DNA of 64,000 nt from Clostridia bacterium. Its GTDB lineage: Bacteria > Bacillota > Clostridia > Christensenellales > DTU072. The notes under the pieces were generated by a model. That model made no database searches. It was given only the letters and a program-made list of their open reading frames with translations, and was not told the DNA's origin. The stretch lies in contig JAEDHK010000001.1 in NCBI GenBank assembly GCA_016297005.1, forward strand, positions 186,001-250,000. Reading direction: 5' to 3'. This document shows positions 50,290 through 59,352 of this stretch, piece after piece. The position numbers were made by a program, and so were the translations under genes. Numbering within the stretch: the stretch's first letter is position 1; every line of letters starts with the position of its first letter.

Positions 50290-50874
50290 ATGAGTAAGAA
50301 ACTTTCGGAAATGACGTTAGAGGAGTTATGGAAACTTTTCCCCATATCTTTGGTAGAGCCTAAGGCCGAATGGGGCGAGTGGTATAAAGAGCAGGAAAGG
50401 TCAATAGCCACTGCTTTATCCAATGTTTGTTGTCGGATCAGCCACGTGGGTAGTACGGCTATAAGAGGCGTCTGGGCAAAAAATATCGTCGATATCCTGG
50501 TAGAAGTCGAACAAGAAGAGGAATTGAGGTATGCCGCCGAAAGATTGAAAGAGATCGGGTATCTGATTATGTCCTCCGCGCCTGACAGAATATCGCTCAA
50601 TCGGGGCTATACCGAGCAGGGCTTTGCCGAAAAGGTCTTTCATCTCCACCTGCGGTTAAAAGGGGATCATGACGAGTTGTATTTCCGGGATTATTTAAAC
50701 GACCACCCGGACGTAGCGAAGGAGTATGAAAGAATAAAGCTCGGTTTATGGAAGCAATACGAGCATGACCGTGACGGATACACCAATGCAAAAAGCGATT
50801 TTATTCGCCGTTATACCGCCCTCGCCAAAGAGGAATACGGTTTAAGGTATTCGCAGAAGGCCCCGGAACAATGA
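50290..50874 (+). CDS. GrpB family (UPF0157) nucleotidyltransferase-like protein
   Basis: 194 residues. The core ISHVGSTAIRGVWAKNIVDI followed by LVEV is the GrpB pattern, a minimal nucleotidyltransferase fold with the GS-x(n)-D-x-D motif reduced here to VDI. Other parts are ISLNRGYTEQG and LHLRLKGDHDELYFRDYL. Family function is poorly known, with reports tying relatives to CoA or tRNA-like chemistry unproven. Start at 50290 close behind the upp terminator, ribosome site AAAGGATG. It may be read from a weak promoter in between. Confidence 0.85.
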   Translation: MSKKLSEMTLEELWKLFPISLVEPKAEWGEWYKEQERSIATALSNVCCRISHVGSTAIRGVWAKNIVDILVEVEQEEELRYAAERLKEIGYLIMSSAPDRISLNRGYTEQGFAEKVFHLHLRLKGDHDELYFRDYLNDHPDVAKEYERIKLGLWKQYEHDRDGYTNAKSDFIRRYTALAKEEYGLRYSQKAPEQ

Positions 50875-50910
50875 ATAATACGTTCAATCAAAATTTTTTC
50901 ATAAAAACGA

Positions 50911-50939
50911 TTGATATTTTTTTAACGCTGTGATATAAT
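50911..50939 (+). promoter_or_regulatory. Promoter of the tRNA-Ala gene
   Basis: TTGATA, 17 bases, TATAAT, 12 bases before the mature tRNA. Confidence 0.85.
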
Positions 50940-50951
50940 ACACAACGCCGT

Positions 50952-51028
50952 GGGGGTATAGCTCAGTTGGCTAGAGTGCTTGACTGGCAGTCAAGAGGTC
51001 ATGGGTTCGAGCCCCATTATCTCCACCA
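50952..51028 (+). tRNA. tRNA-Ala(GGC)
   Basis: Complete cloverleaf: acceptor GGGGGTA/TATCTCC with the G3-U70 wobble that identifies alanine tRNA, D arm GCTCAGTTGGCTAGAGTGC, anticodon arm CTTGA-CTGGCAG-TCAAG with anticodon GGC, T arm ATGGG-TTCGAGC-CCCAT, and an encoded CCA at 51026-51028. Single tRNA with its own promoter and terminator. Confidence 0.97.
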
Positions 51029-51029
51029 A

Positions 51030-51054
51030 AAGGACGCTTTTTAGCGTTCTTTTT
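51030..51054 (+). terminator. Terminator of tRNA-Ala
   Basis: 9-bp stem AAGGACGCT / AGCGTTCTT (one G-T pair), loop TTTT, T-run. Confidence 0.85.
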
Positions 51055-51075
51055 CATTTTTTGGTCATTTCTGAC

Positions 51076-51258
51076 CTATAAGGATTGATTGACAACATTG
51101 ACCTCTTGAGAAATGTTGTCAGTTGGCGACGTCGCGATCATGCTTTTATCGATATAAAACCGCTTTGTCATCTTTGTCGTCGTGCGTCCAAGCCATGCCT
51201 GGATCGTCTTTGCGGAAGAGCGCGCTCTCTTTCCGCGCAAAGGGTGTCGGATTTTACC
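51076..51258 (-). pseudogene. Remnant of a tyrosine-recombinase (integrase) C-terminus
   Basis: Minus strand, 60 codons between an upstream TAG (51259-51261) and the stop at 51076-51078, without a start. It reads IRHPLRG, then SSAKTIQAWLGRTTTKMTKR and FYIDK. Compared with the family pattern LRHTFAT-KTIQ-RLGHSSIQTTMDRY the spacing from the LG motif to the nucleophilic Tyr is identical (LGR at the LGH place, ending in FY). The His of LGH is replaced by Arg and the rest of the gene is missing. It lies 48 bases downstream of tRNA-Ala, a standard integration place. No matching att direct repeat was found within the window. Confidence 0.65.
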
Positions 51259-51281
51259 CTAACAAATCCACTATTGAAAAT

Positions 51282-51308
51282 AAATCCGCACCAAACAGGT
51301 GCGGATTT
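51282..51308 (-). terminator. Hairpin behind the ferredoxin gene
   Basis: 11-bp perfect stem AAATCCGCACC / GGTGCGGATTT with a 5-base loop and ATTTATTTTC on the minus side. It could terminate the operon ending at 51455. A second hairpin GCATTG/CAATGC followed by TGTTTTTT (51422-51447) points the opposite way. The region 51262-51454 holds no gene. Confidence 0.55.
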
Positions 51309-51454
51309 GACGTTTATTAGTTTAATAAAAATAACAGTTGAAATCGGTGCAGCTCATAGGAATTTTTTGCAAACCTGAATTCGGTGGGAATTGAGCTGTA
51401 CGGCTGTTGAGTAAGCGAGGCATTGAAAACGCAATGCTGTTTTTTAAGCCCGGC

Positions 51455-52285
51455 TCACTCGTTACAAAAATAGTTAGTATACGCTTTGTTGCAGTATCTT
51501 CCGATGGTGGCTTTGTCGGGATCTGCGTTGAAATTATATGCTCCGTTGACGCGTAAAAAGTCCATCAGACCTATTCTGAAAGCGTCTGTCGGGCAATTAA
51601 AAGAGCAACGGGTGCAAAGCAGACAGTTTCCTCCGAACTTAAATTTTCCGTTTTCGTAAGTAATGTTTTTGGTTGGACAATTTTTCACACATTTCATGCA
51701 CTTTATGCATTTATGCGTTTTCACGCGAAAGAATCTGCCGTTAAAACGTGCGCCCCAATGTTCTATGGAAACTACGCCCCGGACAAATCTGGCTTTGGCG
51801 GATACCTTTTTGATATGCTCTCCGTCTTCGATTATGGTTTTTGCCATGGCAGGTATACGTTCTTTTGCGGTCATGTACATTTTCGAGGCCATTTCATCGG
51901 TGTGACGGAAAACCATATTGTACGGCATGATAAAGTGGAATTCTCCTTTATACACGAATCCTTTTGATAGCAAAGCTTTGATCGCCATTTTGGAAGAGTC
52001 GTCGTTAATAGACAAGGGCTCTCCGGACGTTTTCAAGACGTATGCGTTTGCGTTGGAGAGAGGTAAATTATTGCAAAAGTCGATTACGTTTTTCGGCGCG
52101 TTATATCCGTGCACGGGATAGCAAATAACGACGGTATCTCCTACGCTTTCAACGGTCTCCTTGCCGTTTTCAATACGCTTGATCGAAACTTCCGCGCCAA
52201 AGTCCGTCAAACGGGACCTGAGCTCTTCGGCGCACATGAGGGTATTCCCCGTTCCGCTAAAAACGAATATATTTATTTTTTTCAT
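51455..52285 (-). CDS. EFR1-type flavodoxin/ferredoxin fusion protein
   Basis: 276 residues from the ATG at 52285, preceded by GGAGG. A farther ATG at 52318 is rejected. N-terminal flavodoxin-like FMN fold (NIFVFSGTGNTLMCAEELR, VVICYPVHGYNAPKNV), then two 4Fe-4S clusters, CIKCMKCVKNCP and CLLCTRCSFNCP. Known relatives carry electrons, partners unspecified. It starts 22 bases after the upstream SDR gene, so the two form an operon divergent from a LytTR/GHKL pair that may regulate it. Confidence 0.92.
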   Translation of the reverse strand: MKKINIFVFSGTGNTLMCAEELRSRLTDFGAEVSIKRIENGKETVESVGDTVVICYPVHGYNAPKNVIDFCNNLPLSNANAYVLKTSGEPLSINDDSSKMAIKALLSKGFVYKGEFHFIMPYNMVFRHTDEMASKMYMTAKERIPAMAKTIIEDGEHIKKVSAKARFVRGVVSIEHWGARFNGRFFRVKTHKCIKCMKCVKNCPTKNITYENGKFKFGGNCLLCTRCSFNCPTDAFRIGLMDFLRVNGAYNFNADPDKATIGRYCNKAYTNYFCNE

Positions 52286-52307
52286 AGTCCGATCCTCCGA
52301 TACTCTT

Positions 52308-53861
52308 TTAAGACGCAAGCGCTGATCTGCCGTTCTCGTCTATATAATACGTTGCGTTTTCTTCTCTTTCATGACTGTCGTACCAAACCTGCGCATAGAA
52401 AGGATTCTTTTTTGCTTGTCTGTCAAAATCCCAATGTCCTTCCCGAATGCAGTGCGGACACCAGTGTCCCGCTTTTAACACGGTATAGGGCGAAGCGAGG
52501 AATATATGGCCGTCGGCGCATTGCCACTCGACTTTTGTGTACCAGTCTCCCTTGGTAAAGGTTGAAGCCAGACATTTTCCACCGCGGAAGCGCGCGGCGT
52601 CTTGCAAATCTTCGAGAGAAAGTTCACTATCGGGTTTGCTTTCGTCGTACCCGTGCGACAGTTTGTACTTTTCGGCAGAAGTCTCTTCGATAGTCTTATG
52701 GTAATCGTACCCTTCGATTTGATTTTTGCCCCACACGGCAAAGTTCTTCCACTCTGCGCTGATGGATTCCCATTGCGATTTTCCTCCGAAAAAGGCGTTT
52801 ATTCTTCCGACGTTACCTTCTTTTACCCAACGATAAGGGGCGTTTTCGTCCTTTAATAACGGCTTGATGATCAAAGCAAAAATCGCTTTGGGTGGAAGCA
52901 GTTTTGCTAAAGAAAAATACCAAAATTTCTTTTTGACATTTGCCCAAAACGTCTCCAACGATTCGCTTTGGAAATGGAATCTTTTTTCTAATTCGTCGCT
53001 GTCGCTAAACCACATGCAGTGAAAGTTTCTCGTCGCTTGCCAATTCGGCTTCATAAATTTTTCCACGCTGCCGCCGATCATATCGAATCCCATATTAAAG
53101 AATTCATATCCCGTCGTACGAAAGTTTTTTCCACCGCCGATATTATAAACTTTCTTCCAAAAATCACTTGGATGATTGTGATAATCCTTTGCAATAATAT
53201 TCTTGACGAGCACGCCGCTGTCCCGGTCGGAAACCCATTCGATAGGAACGTTGAAGCAGGTATGAAATATCAACCCATCGGAGACGTTGGACATCAGAAG
53301 TTTTTCGTAAACTATACCCGTTTGACGAAGCACCACCCAATTTTTGACTTCACTGTCTAAAACGTATCTTTCGCCTATGAGTTTTCCCGTGCCATATTCG
53401 TCGTATGCGCTGGGCAAAAGCGGATCGCCCACTCTGCCCCACGGGTGAAGATAATTTCTGTTCCCATAAATAGCCACGGTAGAAACGTGAATCAATTTCG
53501 GTTGGCATGCAAGTGCTTCGATGGCGTTTACGATATTTTTTGCGCCTGTGACGTTGGCGTCGCGAGCAAGGTCGGGGCGTTTGTCGGCGAGCGGCGGAAT
53601 GACCGCCGCCATATTGACGACGTAATCGACGTCTTTAACCAACTTTTGACAATCGCCTTCGTTTTTTATATTTCCGAAAAAGATTTCCATTCTTTCGCCG
53701 TATTTTTTAGTCCATTTTTTTGTAAGAACCCGCTCTCGCTTGTCAGGCAAAAACAACAGCCTTACCCGAACATAGTTGAGCTTCATGATTTCATTTACGA
53801 CGGCTTGGCCCATATTCCCGCTTGCTCCGGTCATCGCAACAGTGATAATATTCTTTTTCAT
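52308..53861 (-). CDS. NAD-dependent epimerase/dehydratase (extended SDR) with a C-terminal zinc-ribbon tail
   Basis: 517 residues. Residues 1-300: extended SDR fold with the NAD motif MTGASGNMGQA, VVNMAAVIPP, the STVAIYG strand and the catalytic YDEYGTGK (YxxxK). Residues 300-400 form a helical linker. The last 120 residues contain RFRGGKCLAS, WQCADGHIF and GHWCPHC, a four-Cys zinc-ribbon-like unit of the type (GGKCLS...W-C-GH-W...WCP-C) seen as repeats in homing-endonuclease-like and phage proteins. Its presence on a sugar-nucleotide-type enzyme is unexpected. Substrate unknown. The gene is co-transcribed with the EFR1 gene. Confidence 0.85.
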   Translation of the reverse strand: MKKNIITVAMTGASGNMGQAVVNEIMKLNYVRVRLLFLPDKRERVLTKKWTKKYGERMEIFFGNIKNEGDCQKLVKDVDYVVNMAAVIPPLADKRPDLARDANVTGAKNIVNAIEALACQPKLIHVSTVAIYGNRNYLHPWGRVGDPLLPSAYDEYGTGKLIGERYVLDSEVKNWVVLRQTGIVYEKLLMSNVSDGLIFHTCFNVPIEWVSDRDSGVLVKNIIAKDYHNHPSDFWKKVYNIGGGKNFRTTGYEFFNMGFDMIGGSVEKFMKPNWQATRNFHCMWFSDSDELEKRFHFQSESLETFWANVKKKFWYFSLAKLLPPKAIFALIIKPLLKDENAPYRWVKEGNVGRINAFFGGKSQWESISAEWKNFAVWGKNQIEGYDYHKTIEETSAEKYKLSHGYDESKPDSELSLEDLQDAARFRGGKCLASTFTKGDWYTKVEWQCADGHIFLASPYTVLKAGHWCPHCIREGHWDFDRQAKKNPFYAQVWYDSHEREENATYYIDENGRSALAS

Positions 53862-54081
53862 AGTAATCTCTCTTTCAGGTTCATTTCGACCGCTTGTGTG
53901 TTATCTGCTCTTTTCTCGGCTACATCAAAACTTTACAATAAAATCCGGATAATATAAATGATAGTCTCTTATTCGGTAGATTATTTTACGTATTTTGCGT
54001 TGCGCAATGTGATTACGTTTCGTTTTGATTCTCGACGAAGATATAAATGCGTCAGGCGCATTCTTCGTTTTAGGCAACGCA

Positions 54082-54111
54082 TTGACATGAGCGCAAAAAT
54101 TAGAGTATAAT
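54082..54111 (+). promoter_or_regulatory. Promoter of the LytTR/GHKL system
   Basis: TTGACA, 18 bases, TATAAT. An inverted repeat CGAAGA-ATGCG / CGCAT-TCTTCG (about 54037-54068) lies just upstream in the 275-base divergent region. No convincing LytTR direct repeats were found there. Confidence 0.8.
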
Positions 54112-54135
54112 AAGCCAAAAACAAAAGGGATGTTT

Positions 54136-54840
54136 ATGCTGGATATTGCCATCGTCGAAGATTGCGCGGACGCCGTACAAAATTTAAAAAAGCATATCGA
54201 ACGCCTACAAAACGAAAAAGGGTTGGCTTGTCAATATACTCTTTTTGAAAACGGGTTATTTTTTATCGAAAACTATAAACCTGTTTACGACGTCGTTTTT
54301 ATGGATATAGATATGCCCTTGATGAACGGAATGGAAGCCGCGAGGCGTTTGCGCAAAGTCGATCCTTACGTCCCGCTTGTTTTTATAACCGATTTGAAAC
54401 AATACGCTTTAAAAGGCTATGAAGTGGAGGCGATGGACTTTTTAGTCAAGCCCGTGGGATATACCTCTTTTGCCACGATGATGGGGCGAGTTTGCCGTCG
54501 TTCGATAAAGAAGGAAGAAAAAATAACGCTATCCACTGCCCAAGGAACGTTTAACGTAAACGTCAGCGACGTTTATTATATTGAAATGCAAAACCACTAC
54601 GTCACTTATCACCACGTAAATGGCCAAGTCAGTTTTTTCGGTAGTCTTTCGGAGGAGGAAAAGCGTTTGCCGGCAGATAGATTCGTGCGTTGCAACAGCG
54701 GTTTGCTTGTTAATCTTGCGCACGTAAAAAAAGTGCAGGACGGCGAGGTATATGTTGCCGATACGTCGTTGCCCCTTTCACGCAACAAAAAAACGGCGTT
54801 TTTACAAAGTCTTTTGGCGTTTATGAGCACGAGGCGATAA
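54136..54840 (+). CDS. LytTR-family response regulator
   Basis: 234 residues from the ATG at 54136, which has AAGGG 7 bases upstream. The ATG at 54130 sits only 1 base from it. Receiver: acidic pair in AIVEDC, phospho-Asp in VVFMDIDMPLMNG, Lys in FLVKPVG. LytTR DNA-binding domain: VSDVYYIEMQNHYVTYHHV and the RFVRCNSGLLVNLAHVKKV stretch, both diagnostic. Works with the kinase encoded 2 bases downstream. Likely targets are its own promoter and the divergent SDR/EFR1 operon. Confidence 0.95.
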   Translation: MLDIAIVEDCADAVQNLKKHIERLQNEKGLACQYTLFENGLFFIENYKPVYDVVFMDIDMPLMNGMEAARRLRKVDPYVPLVFITDLKQYALKGYEVEAMDFLVKPVGYTSFATMMGRVCRRSIKKEEKITLSTAQGTFNVNVSDVYYIEMQNHYVTYHHVNGQVSFFGSLSEEEKRLPADRFVRCNSGLLVNLAHVKKVQDGEVYVADTSLPLSRNKKTAFLQSLLAFMSTRR

Positions 54841-54841
54841 T

Positions 54842-56209
54842 ATGTTTATCGATAGACTTTTGTGTTTCCTACTGGTCTTGTTTACTACCAATACGTTGGG
54901 CGTCGTACTCTACTGCGGATTGTTTTCTTACTCTTTTAATCGCCGAAAAAATTTTATATTACGCCTTTGTTTATCATTGTTTGTTATTTCCGGCATTGCC
55001 TTAGGCGTCAGTTTCGGTATATATTACGGATTTACACACGGGATCGAGACCACGCTCAAAAAAGTAGAACTATTACGAATGGGAGTCAACGTGCTGGCTC
55101 TTTTGATGGGTATAGGTATGCTTTTCGTATGCTTTGACGAAACCCCCACTCTTCTTTTGTTTGCGATCGTTATGGGCTATGCCGGAAACAGCCTCGGTTC
55201 GAATATTTACGAAATAATTATAGAATTAACGCACAGCGTCAGCATCTTTTTTATGTGGCAAAACGATTACGACGTTCTGGGCTTTCTTATGTTTTTTGCC
55301 GTACACGCCGTCGTTTTTTTCTCTTTGTATTTTACCTGCGCGCGCGCTTTCGCCAAAACGGCCAAGACGGTGGACAGAAATATAAATCGCTCTATCGTCG
55401 GTATGTTCGTTATTGCAACGTGGACACTAACGGCGATACAAGGTTCCAACGTTTTCAATTCTGCGTATAGCGGCGCAATGCTCGAAGCCGTTTCGTATAC
55501 CTTTCACGGCTTGATGGCGATGATTTATATCATCATCATCTTTTCGCTTCGTTTTATTCTTGTATGGGTACACACTTCGCAAGAGAAAGAGGCGGAAAAG
55601 GCTTTTTATGACAGTTACAGAGAAAAGATTGAATTGCAAGAACGGAATATGGAACTTATCAACGTAAAGTGCCATGATATGAAGCATCAACTGCGTACGC
55701 TTCTGGAAAGACAAAACCTTGATGAAGAATTTATTAAAGAAACCCAAAACGCCATCTCCATATTCGACGCCGATGTAAAAACGGGCAACTATACGCTCGA
55801 TACTTTGCTAACGCAAAAATCTCTTGTTTGCAACGCTCAGAAGATACAGCTTACCGTCATGTTAGACGGAGAGGCCCTTTCATTTATGTCGGTACAGGAC
55901 ATCAATTCTTTTTTTGGGAATGCCATAGATAACGCCATCGAATACCTTGCGACCACCGATGAAGAAAATCGCTTTATACGCATATCCTCTTTTCAAAACG
56001 GAAACATATTGACGATCCGCATAGAAAACTATTGTGATACGGCTTTGAAATTTAATAAAAACGGTCGGCCGCAAACGACCAAAGAGGACAACGGTTATCA
56101 CGGGTTCGGAACCAAAAGCATGCAAAAAACGGCGCAAAAATACAATGGCGACGCCTCGTTCGTCCGCCAGGACGATCTCTTTATTGTGACCGCTCTGTTT
56201 ATGATCTGA
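54842..56209 (+). CDS. GHKL-type (AgrC-like) sensor histidine kinase
   Basis: 455 residues. Six or seven membrane helices in the first 250 residues, as in peptide-sensing AgrC/BlpH kinases. Phospho-acceptor His in KCHDMKHQLRTL (about 277) and the N-box NAIDNAIEYL. The G-box is GYHGFGTKSMQ. There is no AgrD/AgrB-like peptide gene nearby, so the signal is unknown. The overlap-like 2-base spacing marks an operon with the LytTR regulator. Confidence 0.93.
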   Translation: MFIDRLLCFLLVLFTTNTLGVVLYCGLFSYSFNRRKNFILRLCLSLFVISGIALGVSFGIYYGFTHGIETTLKKVELLRMGVNVLALLMGIGMLFVCFDETPTLLLFAIVMGYAGNSLGSNIYEIIIELTHSVSIFFMWQNDYDVLGFLMFFAVHAVVFFSLYFTCARAFAKTAKTVDRNINRSIVGMFVIATWTLTAIQGSNVFNSAYSGAMLEAVSYTFHGLMAMIYIIIIFSLRFILVWVHTSQEKEAEKAFYDSYREKIELQERNMELINVKCHDMKHQLRTLLERQNLDEEFIKETQNAISIFDADVKTGNYTLDTLLTQKSLVCNAQKIQLTVMLDGEALSFMSVQDINSFFGNAIDNAIEYLATTDEENRFIRISSFQNGNILTIRIENYCDTALKFNKNGRPQTTKEDNGYHGFGTKSMQKTAQKYNGDASFVRQDDLFIVTALFMI

Positions 56210-56308
56210 TCTTTTGATTTGTTGTATTTAATATCTTAAGTTCATTTTTCTGAAACGATCAAATTTTTCCGCAATAAGAACAGTTTTGATATCTATGAAG
56301 AAAAAACA

Positions 56309-56337
56309 TTGACAAGATTATATTCTTATAATATAAT
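56309..56337 (+). promoter_or_regulatory. Consensus promoter of the surface/export cluster
   Basis: TTGACA, 17 bases, TATAAT, both hexamers perfect, 50 bases before the next start codon. Confidence 0.9.
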
Positions 56338-56388
56338 TAAAAATGCGAAAATTGTCGAAATTTTGGGAGAAGAGAAGTAAAAAAGTTT

Positions 56389-56877
56389 ATGGCAGAATTA
56401 TTTTTGTCTGACGCAAGGTTTTTCTGGAGCGGATCGATGGAGATCGTAACTTCGGGAAGACTGAGCAAACTTAAATGCGACACGAAAACCTCCAAAAGAT
56501 ATTTGAACATTTTTTGGAGCTTTTTGGCGTCTATTCTTCCTATCTTCTTCCTGCTTTTTACAAAGGAAGACGCAAACGTCGGTGCGAATGTAATGTCCAC
56601 CGTCGACTTTTATTTCTTGTATCAGCAAATTATCGGTTTCTTATCGACCGGATTAAAAATTGCGTTCGATTCTCTTTTTGCGGGTTTTTCCAACATCATT
56701 TTCTGGCTTATTTCTTTCCTGACGTTAATTTTCCTGGCGGCAACAGTAACGAAAAAGCTCAGGAAGAAAAGAAAAGAGGAACATCGTTTCAGAACGCAAA
56801 AATACATTCTCGAAAGAAAGAGAGGAGTTTTTCTTACTCGAAGATTCTTTATTACGTTTTCTCGATTTTTAAGCTAA
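56389..56877 (+). CDS. Small membrane protein of unknown function
   Basis: 162 residues, GAGAAG ribosome region upstream. Two membrane helices (about 42-60 and 95-118) and a strongly basic C-terminus (RRKRKEEHR-like, residues about 120-150). It is the first gene after a perfect sigma-A promoter and precedes the ABC/YwaF fusion by 150 bases. Probably belongs to the same cluster, but a terminator cannot be excluded in the gap. No family recognised. Confidence 0.6.
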   Translation: MAELFLSDARFFWSGSMEIVTSGRLSKLKCDTKTSKRYLNIFWSFLASILPIFFLLFTKEDANVGANVMSTVDFYFLYQQIIGFLSTGLKIAFDSLFAGFSNIIFWLISFLTLIFLAATVTKKLRKKRKEEHRFRTQKYILERKRGVFLTRRFFITFSRFLS

Positions 56878-57030
56878 ACCATTTTTTATCGTTCGTTTCT
56901 TACGTATTCTGACAGACGTTTTTTTACGTTTGTTTTTACGTGGGATTTATTTACGCTTCGGAAGAAGAATCGTTTTCTCGCGGGACGTGTGCGCCCGCGC
57001 CTAAGAAAAAAAATGGAGTAAACCTCAACA

Positions 57031-59352
57031 ATGCCTTACTATTATCTTATTTCGGCGCTCGTCGCGATCTTTGCGGCCGCAATCTATTTTCTGTCGGAAC
57101 GTTTTTTCGGAAAAAACGTAAAAGACGTGAAGAAGTACAGAATAATGCTTTTGCGAGGATTCTGTCTGCTCTTTACTGCCGTTTTTGTAGCCCGATATCT
57201 TAGTTCTACGATGGTTATGAGAAAAACGGTCGGGATCAACATTCGTTCACCCTTTGGGATCAACGGACAGACGCAAACGGTTTTTTGCGTGTTTATGATC
57301 TGGTTTACCTATGCTTCCGTTGTGCTTTTACAGACGTACGGTTTTTTCAATCAGAAAATTGCCATTCTGAAGCACTTGGTCAAGTTTTTTGCCACGGTCG
57401 TTTATATCGTTGACTTTGCGACGATTAACATGCAGATTACCGGCTTGTACGGGAAGAGCGCGGCCGAAACTATTTCTTACCCCGGCGTTTCGTATGCGGT
57501 GGAGGTCGGTATTGCGATCGCGTTATGCGCGGTAATCTGGAGCAAAGAGTACCGCACGTTCTTTTCATGGCGCAGGGTGGGATGTTTTTTCTCCTGCCTT
57601 GCCGGTATGCTCTTTGCGGCTATTCCGACTTTTCTTTTTCAGGTATTGATCGGGTACGGTCCGCTGGACGTCGACGAACGTAAATTTGTCTTTGCTCATC
57701 GTTTGGTTCTGTACGGGTCGTTTATTCTTCCGATTGTGGTTACGTTTATCTTATATCGTCAGGACTATGACCACAGACGGTATGCGCTGCTGTATGCCAG
57801 CCTTGCCACCATGTTGACGTACTGCTCCCGGTATATGTATTCGGATATTCCCGACTTGACTACGTGGCCGTTCCACTTGTGTAACCTGGCCATGTTCATC
57901 ATTCCGGCTTGTCTTATATTTAAACTCAACCACGTTTATTATTTCACGTTCTTTATTAACGTGCTCGGATCCTTGTTTGCCATGCTTATGCCAAGTCAGG
58001 GCGACGAAGCGTACGTTTTTGCTTATAATAACGTCTCTTTTTGGATCAATCACTACTGCGCTTTCTTTATGCCGCTACTGATGATGACCCTGAAAATTTA
58101 TCCTCGCCCGAAGATGAAGATGATGAAATATTCCGCCATTGGTTTTGCCGGGTATTTTGCCATCGTTCTTTTTGTTAACGCCTACTTTACGTCGGTCGGG
58201 CACGAAACGGACTTTTTCTTTATTAATAGTGACTTTATTGCCGATAAACTGGGCAAGTGGGCGGAAGACCTGCGGCTGATTACCTTAGAAATCCCCACTT
58301 CATGGGGAACGCCGATGGTTTTGTATCCGGTATACCAGGCCATTTTCTTCTCCGTATATATTGCGATGAGTTTCGGTATGTGGTACGTCTATGAACTGGG
58401 CTTTCGCGTTCAGGATAGTCTGGAAGATTTATATAACAAAAACAGAAAGTATAAGTCCGATATGCAAATATTGGAAGAAAGCTTAAAAGGAAGAAACAGG
58501 AGTGAGCCTATGAACCCGCAAGGAACAAACAAATTGATCTTAAAGAATTTTTGTAAACAATATTCGACCAGCAACGTGTACGCCGTAAAAGACGCTAATC
58601 TGGAAATCAACGGCGGTCAGATTTTCGGTTTTTTGGGACCCAACGGGGCCGGAAAGTCGACTATTATCAAGAGCATCGTCGGCATCCAGTCCATCACGAG
58701 CGGCAGTATCGAGGTGTGCGGGTTCGACGTCGAAAAACAGTCGGTTATGGCAAAAATGCAGATCGGTTTCGTCCCGGACCATTACGCGTTGTACGAAAAC
58801 CTGTCCGGAAGAGAGTACATAAATTACATCGCCAATCTCTACGGCGTCAGCATCGAGGACAGAAACAAGCGTATGGACGAGTACGTCGAACGTTTCCATT
58901 TGCAAGGCTCGTTCGAAAATCCCATCAAGACGTACTCTCACGGTATGAAACAAAAGATCACGATTATGTCGGCGCTCGTTCATAATCCCAAGGTATGGAT
59001 ATTGGACGAACCTCTGACCGGACTGGATCCCGATAGTATCTTCCAGGTAAAAGAAACAATGAAACAACACGCCAAAGCCGGCAATATCGTCTTCTTTTCC
59101 AGCCATATCATTGACGTTGTGGAAAGAATTTGCGACCGTATCGCCATCATCAAGAACGGTCACATCGTAACTACCGCCGACATGAAAGAACTGGAAGAAA
59201 AGGGCATCCTTTTGGAAGACTACTATCGCGAAACGATAGGAAACGCCGACGTCGTTACCGAAAAGGTGGAAAATCAGGTTGAAGAGGCTGACGAAAAAGA
59301 AAAAAAGAAAAGAAGACCGCTGTTTGGCAAAAAGAAGGCGACGAATGAATAA
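57031..59352 (+). CDS. Fusion of a YwaF-like multi-pass membrane domain with an ABC-transporter ATPase
   Basis: 773 residues, one frame. Residues 1-480: about twelve hydrophobic helices. The piece DLTTWPFHLCNLAMFIIPAC (about 275-294) is characteristic of the YwaF/TIGR02206 family of uncharacterised integral membrane proteins. Residues about 500-745: complete ABC ATPase, Walker A GPNGAGKST (538-546), signature YSHGMKQK (about 635-642), Walker B WILDEPLTGLDP (about 657-668), switch His in SSHIIDV. The tail is charged. An ABC ATPase in cis with YwaF is uncommon. The following gene (start inside this gene's last codons) is the permease, so together they form an exporter in which the extra domain may handle substrate or energising. 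Ribosome site weak (AATGGAG). Confidence 0.85.
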   Translation: MPYYYLISALVAIFAAAIYFLSERFFGKNVKDVKKYRIMLLRGFCLLFTAVFVARYLSSTMVMRKTVGINIRSPFGINGQTQTVFCVFMIWFTYASVVLLQTYGFFNQKIAILKHLVKFFATVVYIVDFATINMQITGLYGKSAAETISYPGVSYAVEVGIAIALCAVIWSKEYRTFFSWRRVGCFFSCLAGMLFAAIPTFLFQVLIGYGPLDVDERKFVFAHRLVLYGSFILPIVVTFILYRQDYDHRRYALLYASLATMLTYCSRYMYSDIPDLTTWPFHLCNLAMFIIPACLIFKLNHVYYFTFFINVLGSLFAMLMPSQGDEAYVFAYNNVSFWINHYCAFFMPLLMMTLKIYPRPKMKMMKYSAIGFAGYFAIVLFVNAYFTSVGHETDFFFINSDFIADKLGKWAEDLRLITLEIPTSWGTPMVLYPVYQAIFFSVYIAMSFGMWYVYELGFRVQDSLEDLYNKNRKYKSDMQILEESLKGRNRSEPMNPQGTNKLILKNFCKQYSTSNVYAVKDANLEINGGQIFGFLGPNGAGKSTIIKSIVGIQSITSGSIEVCGFDVEKQSVMAKMQIGFVPDHYALYENLSGREYINYIANLYGVSIEDRNKRMDEYVERFHLQGSFENPIKTYSHGMKQKITIMSALVHNPKVWILDEPLTGLDPDSIFQVKETMKQHAKAGNIVFFSSHIIDVVERICDRIAIIKNGHIVTTADMKELEEKGILLEDYYRETIGNADVVTEKVENQVEEADEKEKKKRRPLFGKKKATNE

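Noticed and set aside
51076..52285. Possible prophage or genomic island after tRNA-Ala
   Set aside because: Only a 60-codon integrase tail remains. The following genes are ordinary redox and SDR genes and no repeat of the tRNA 3' end was found.
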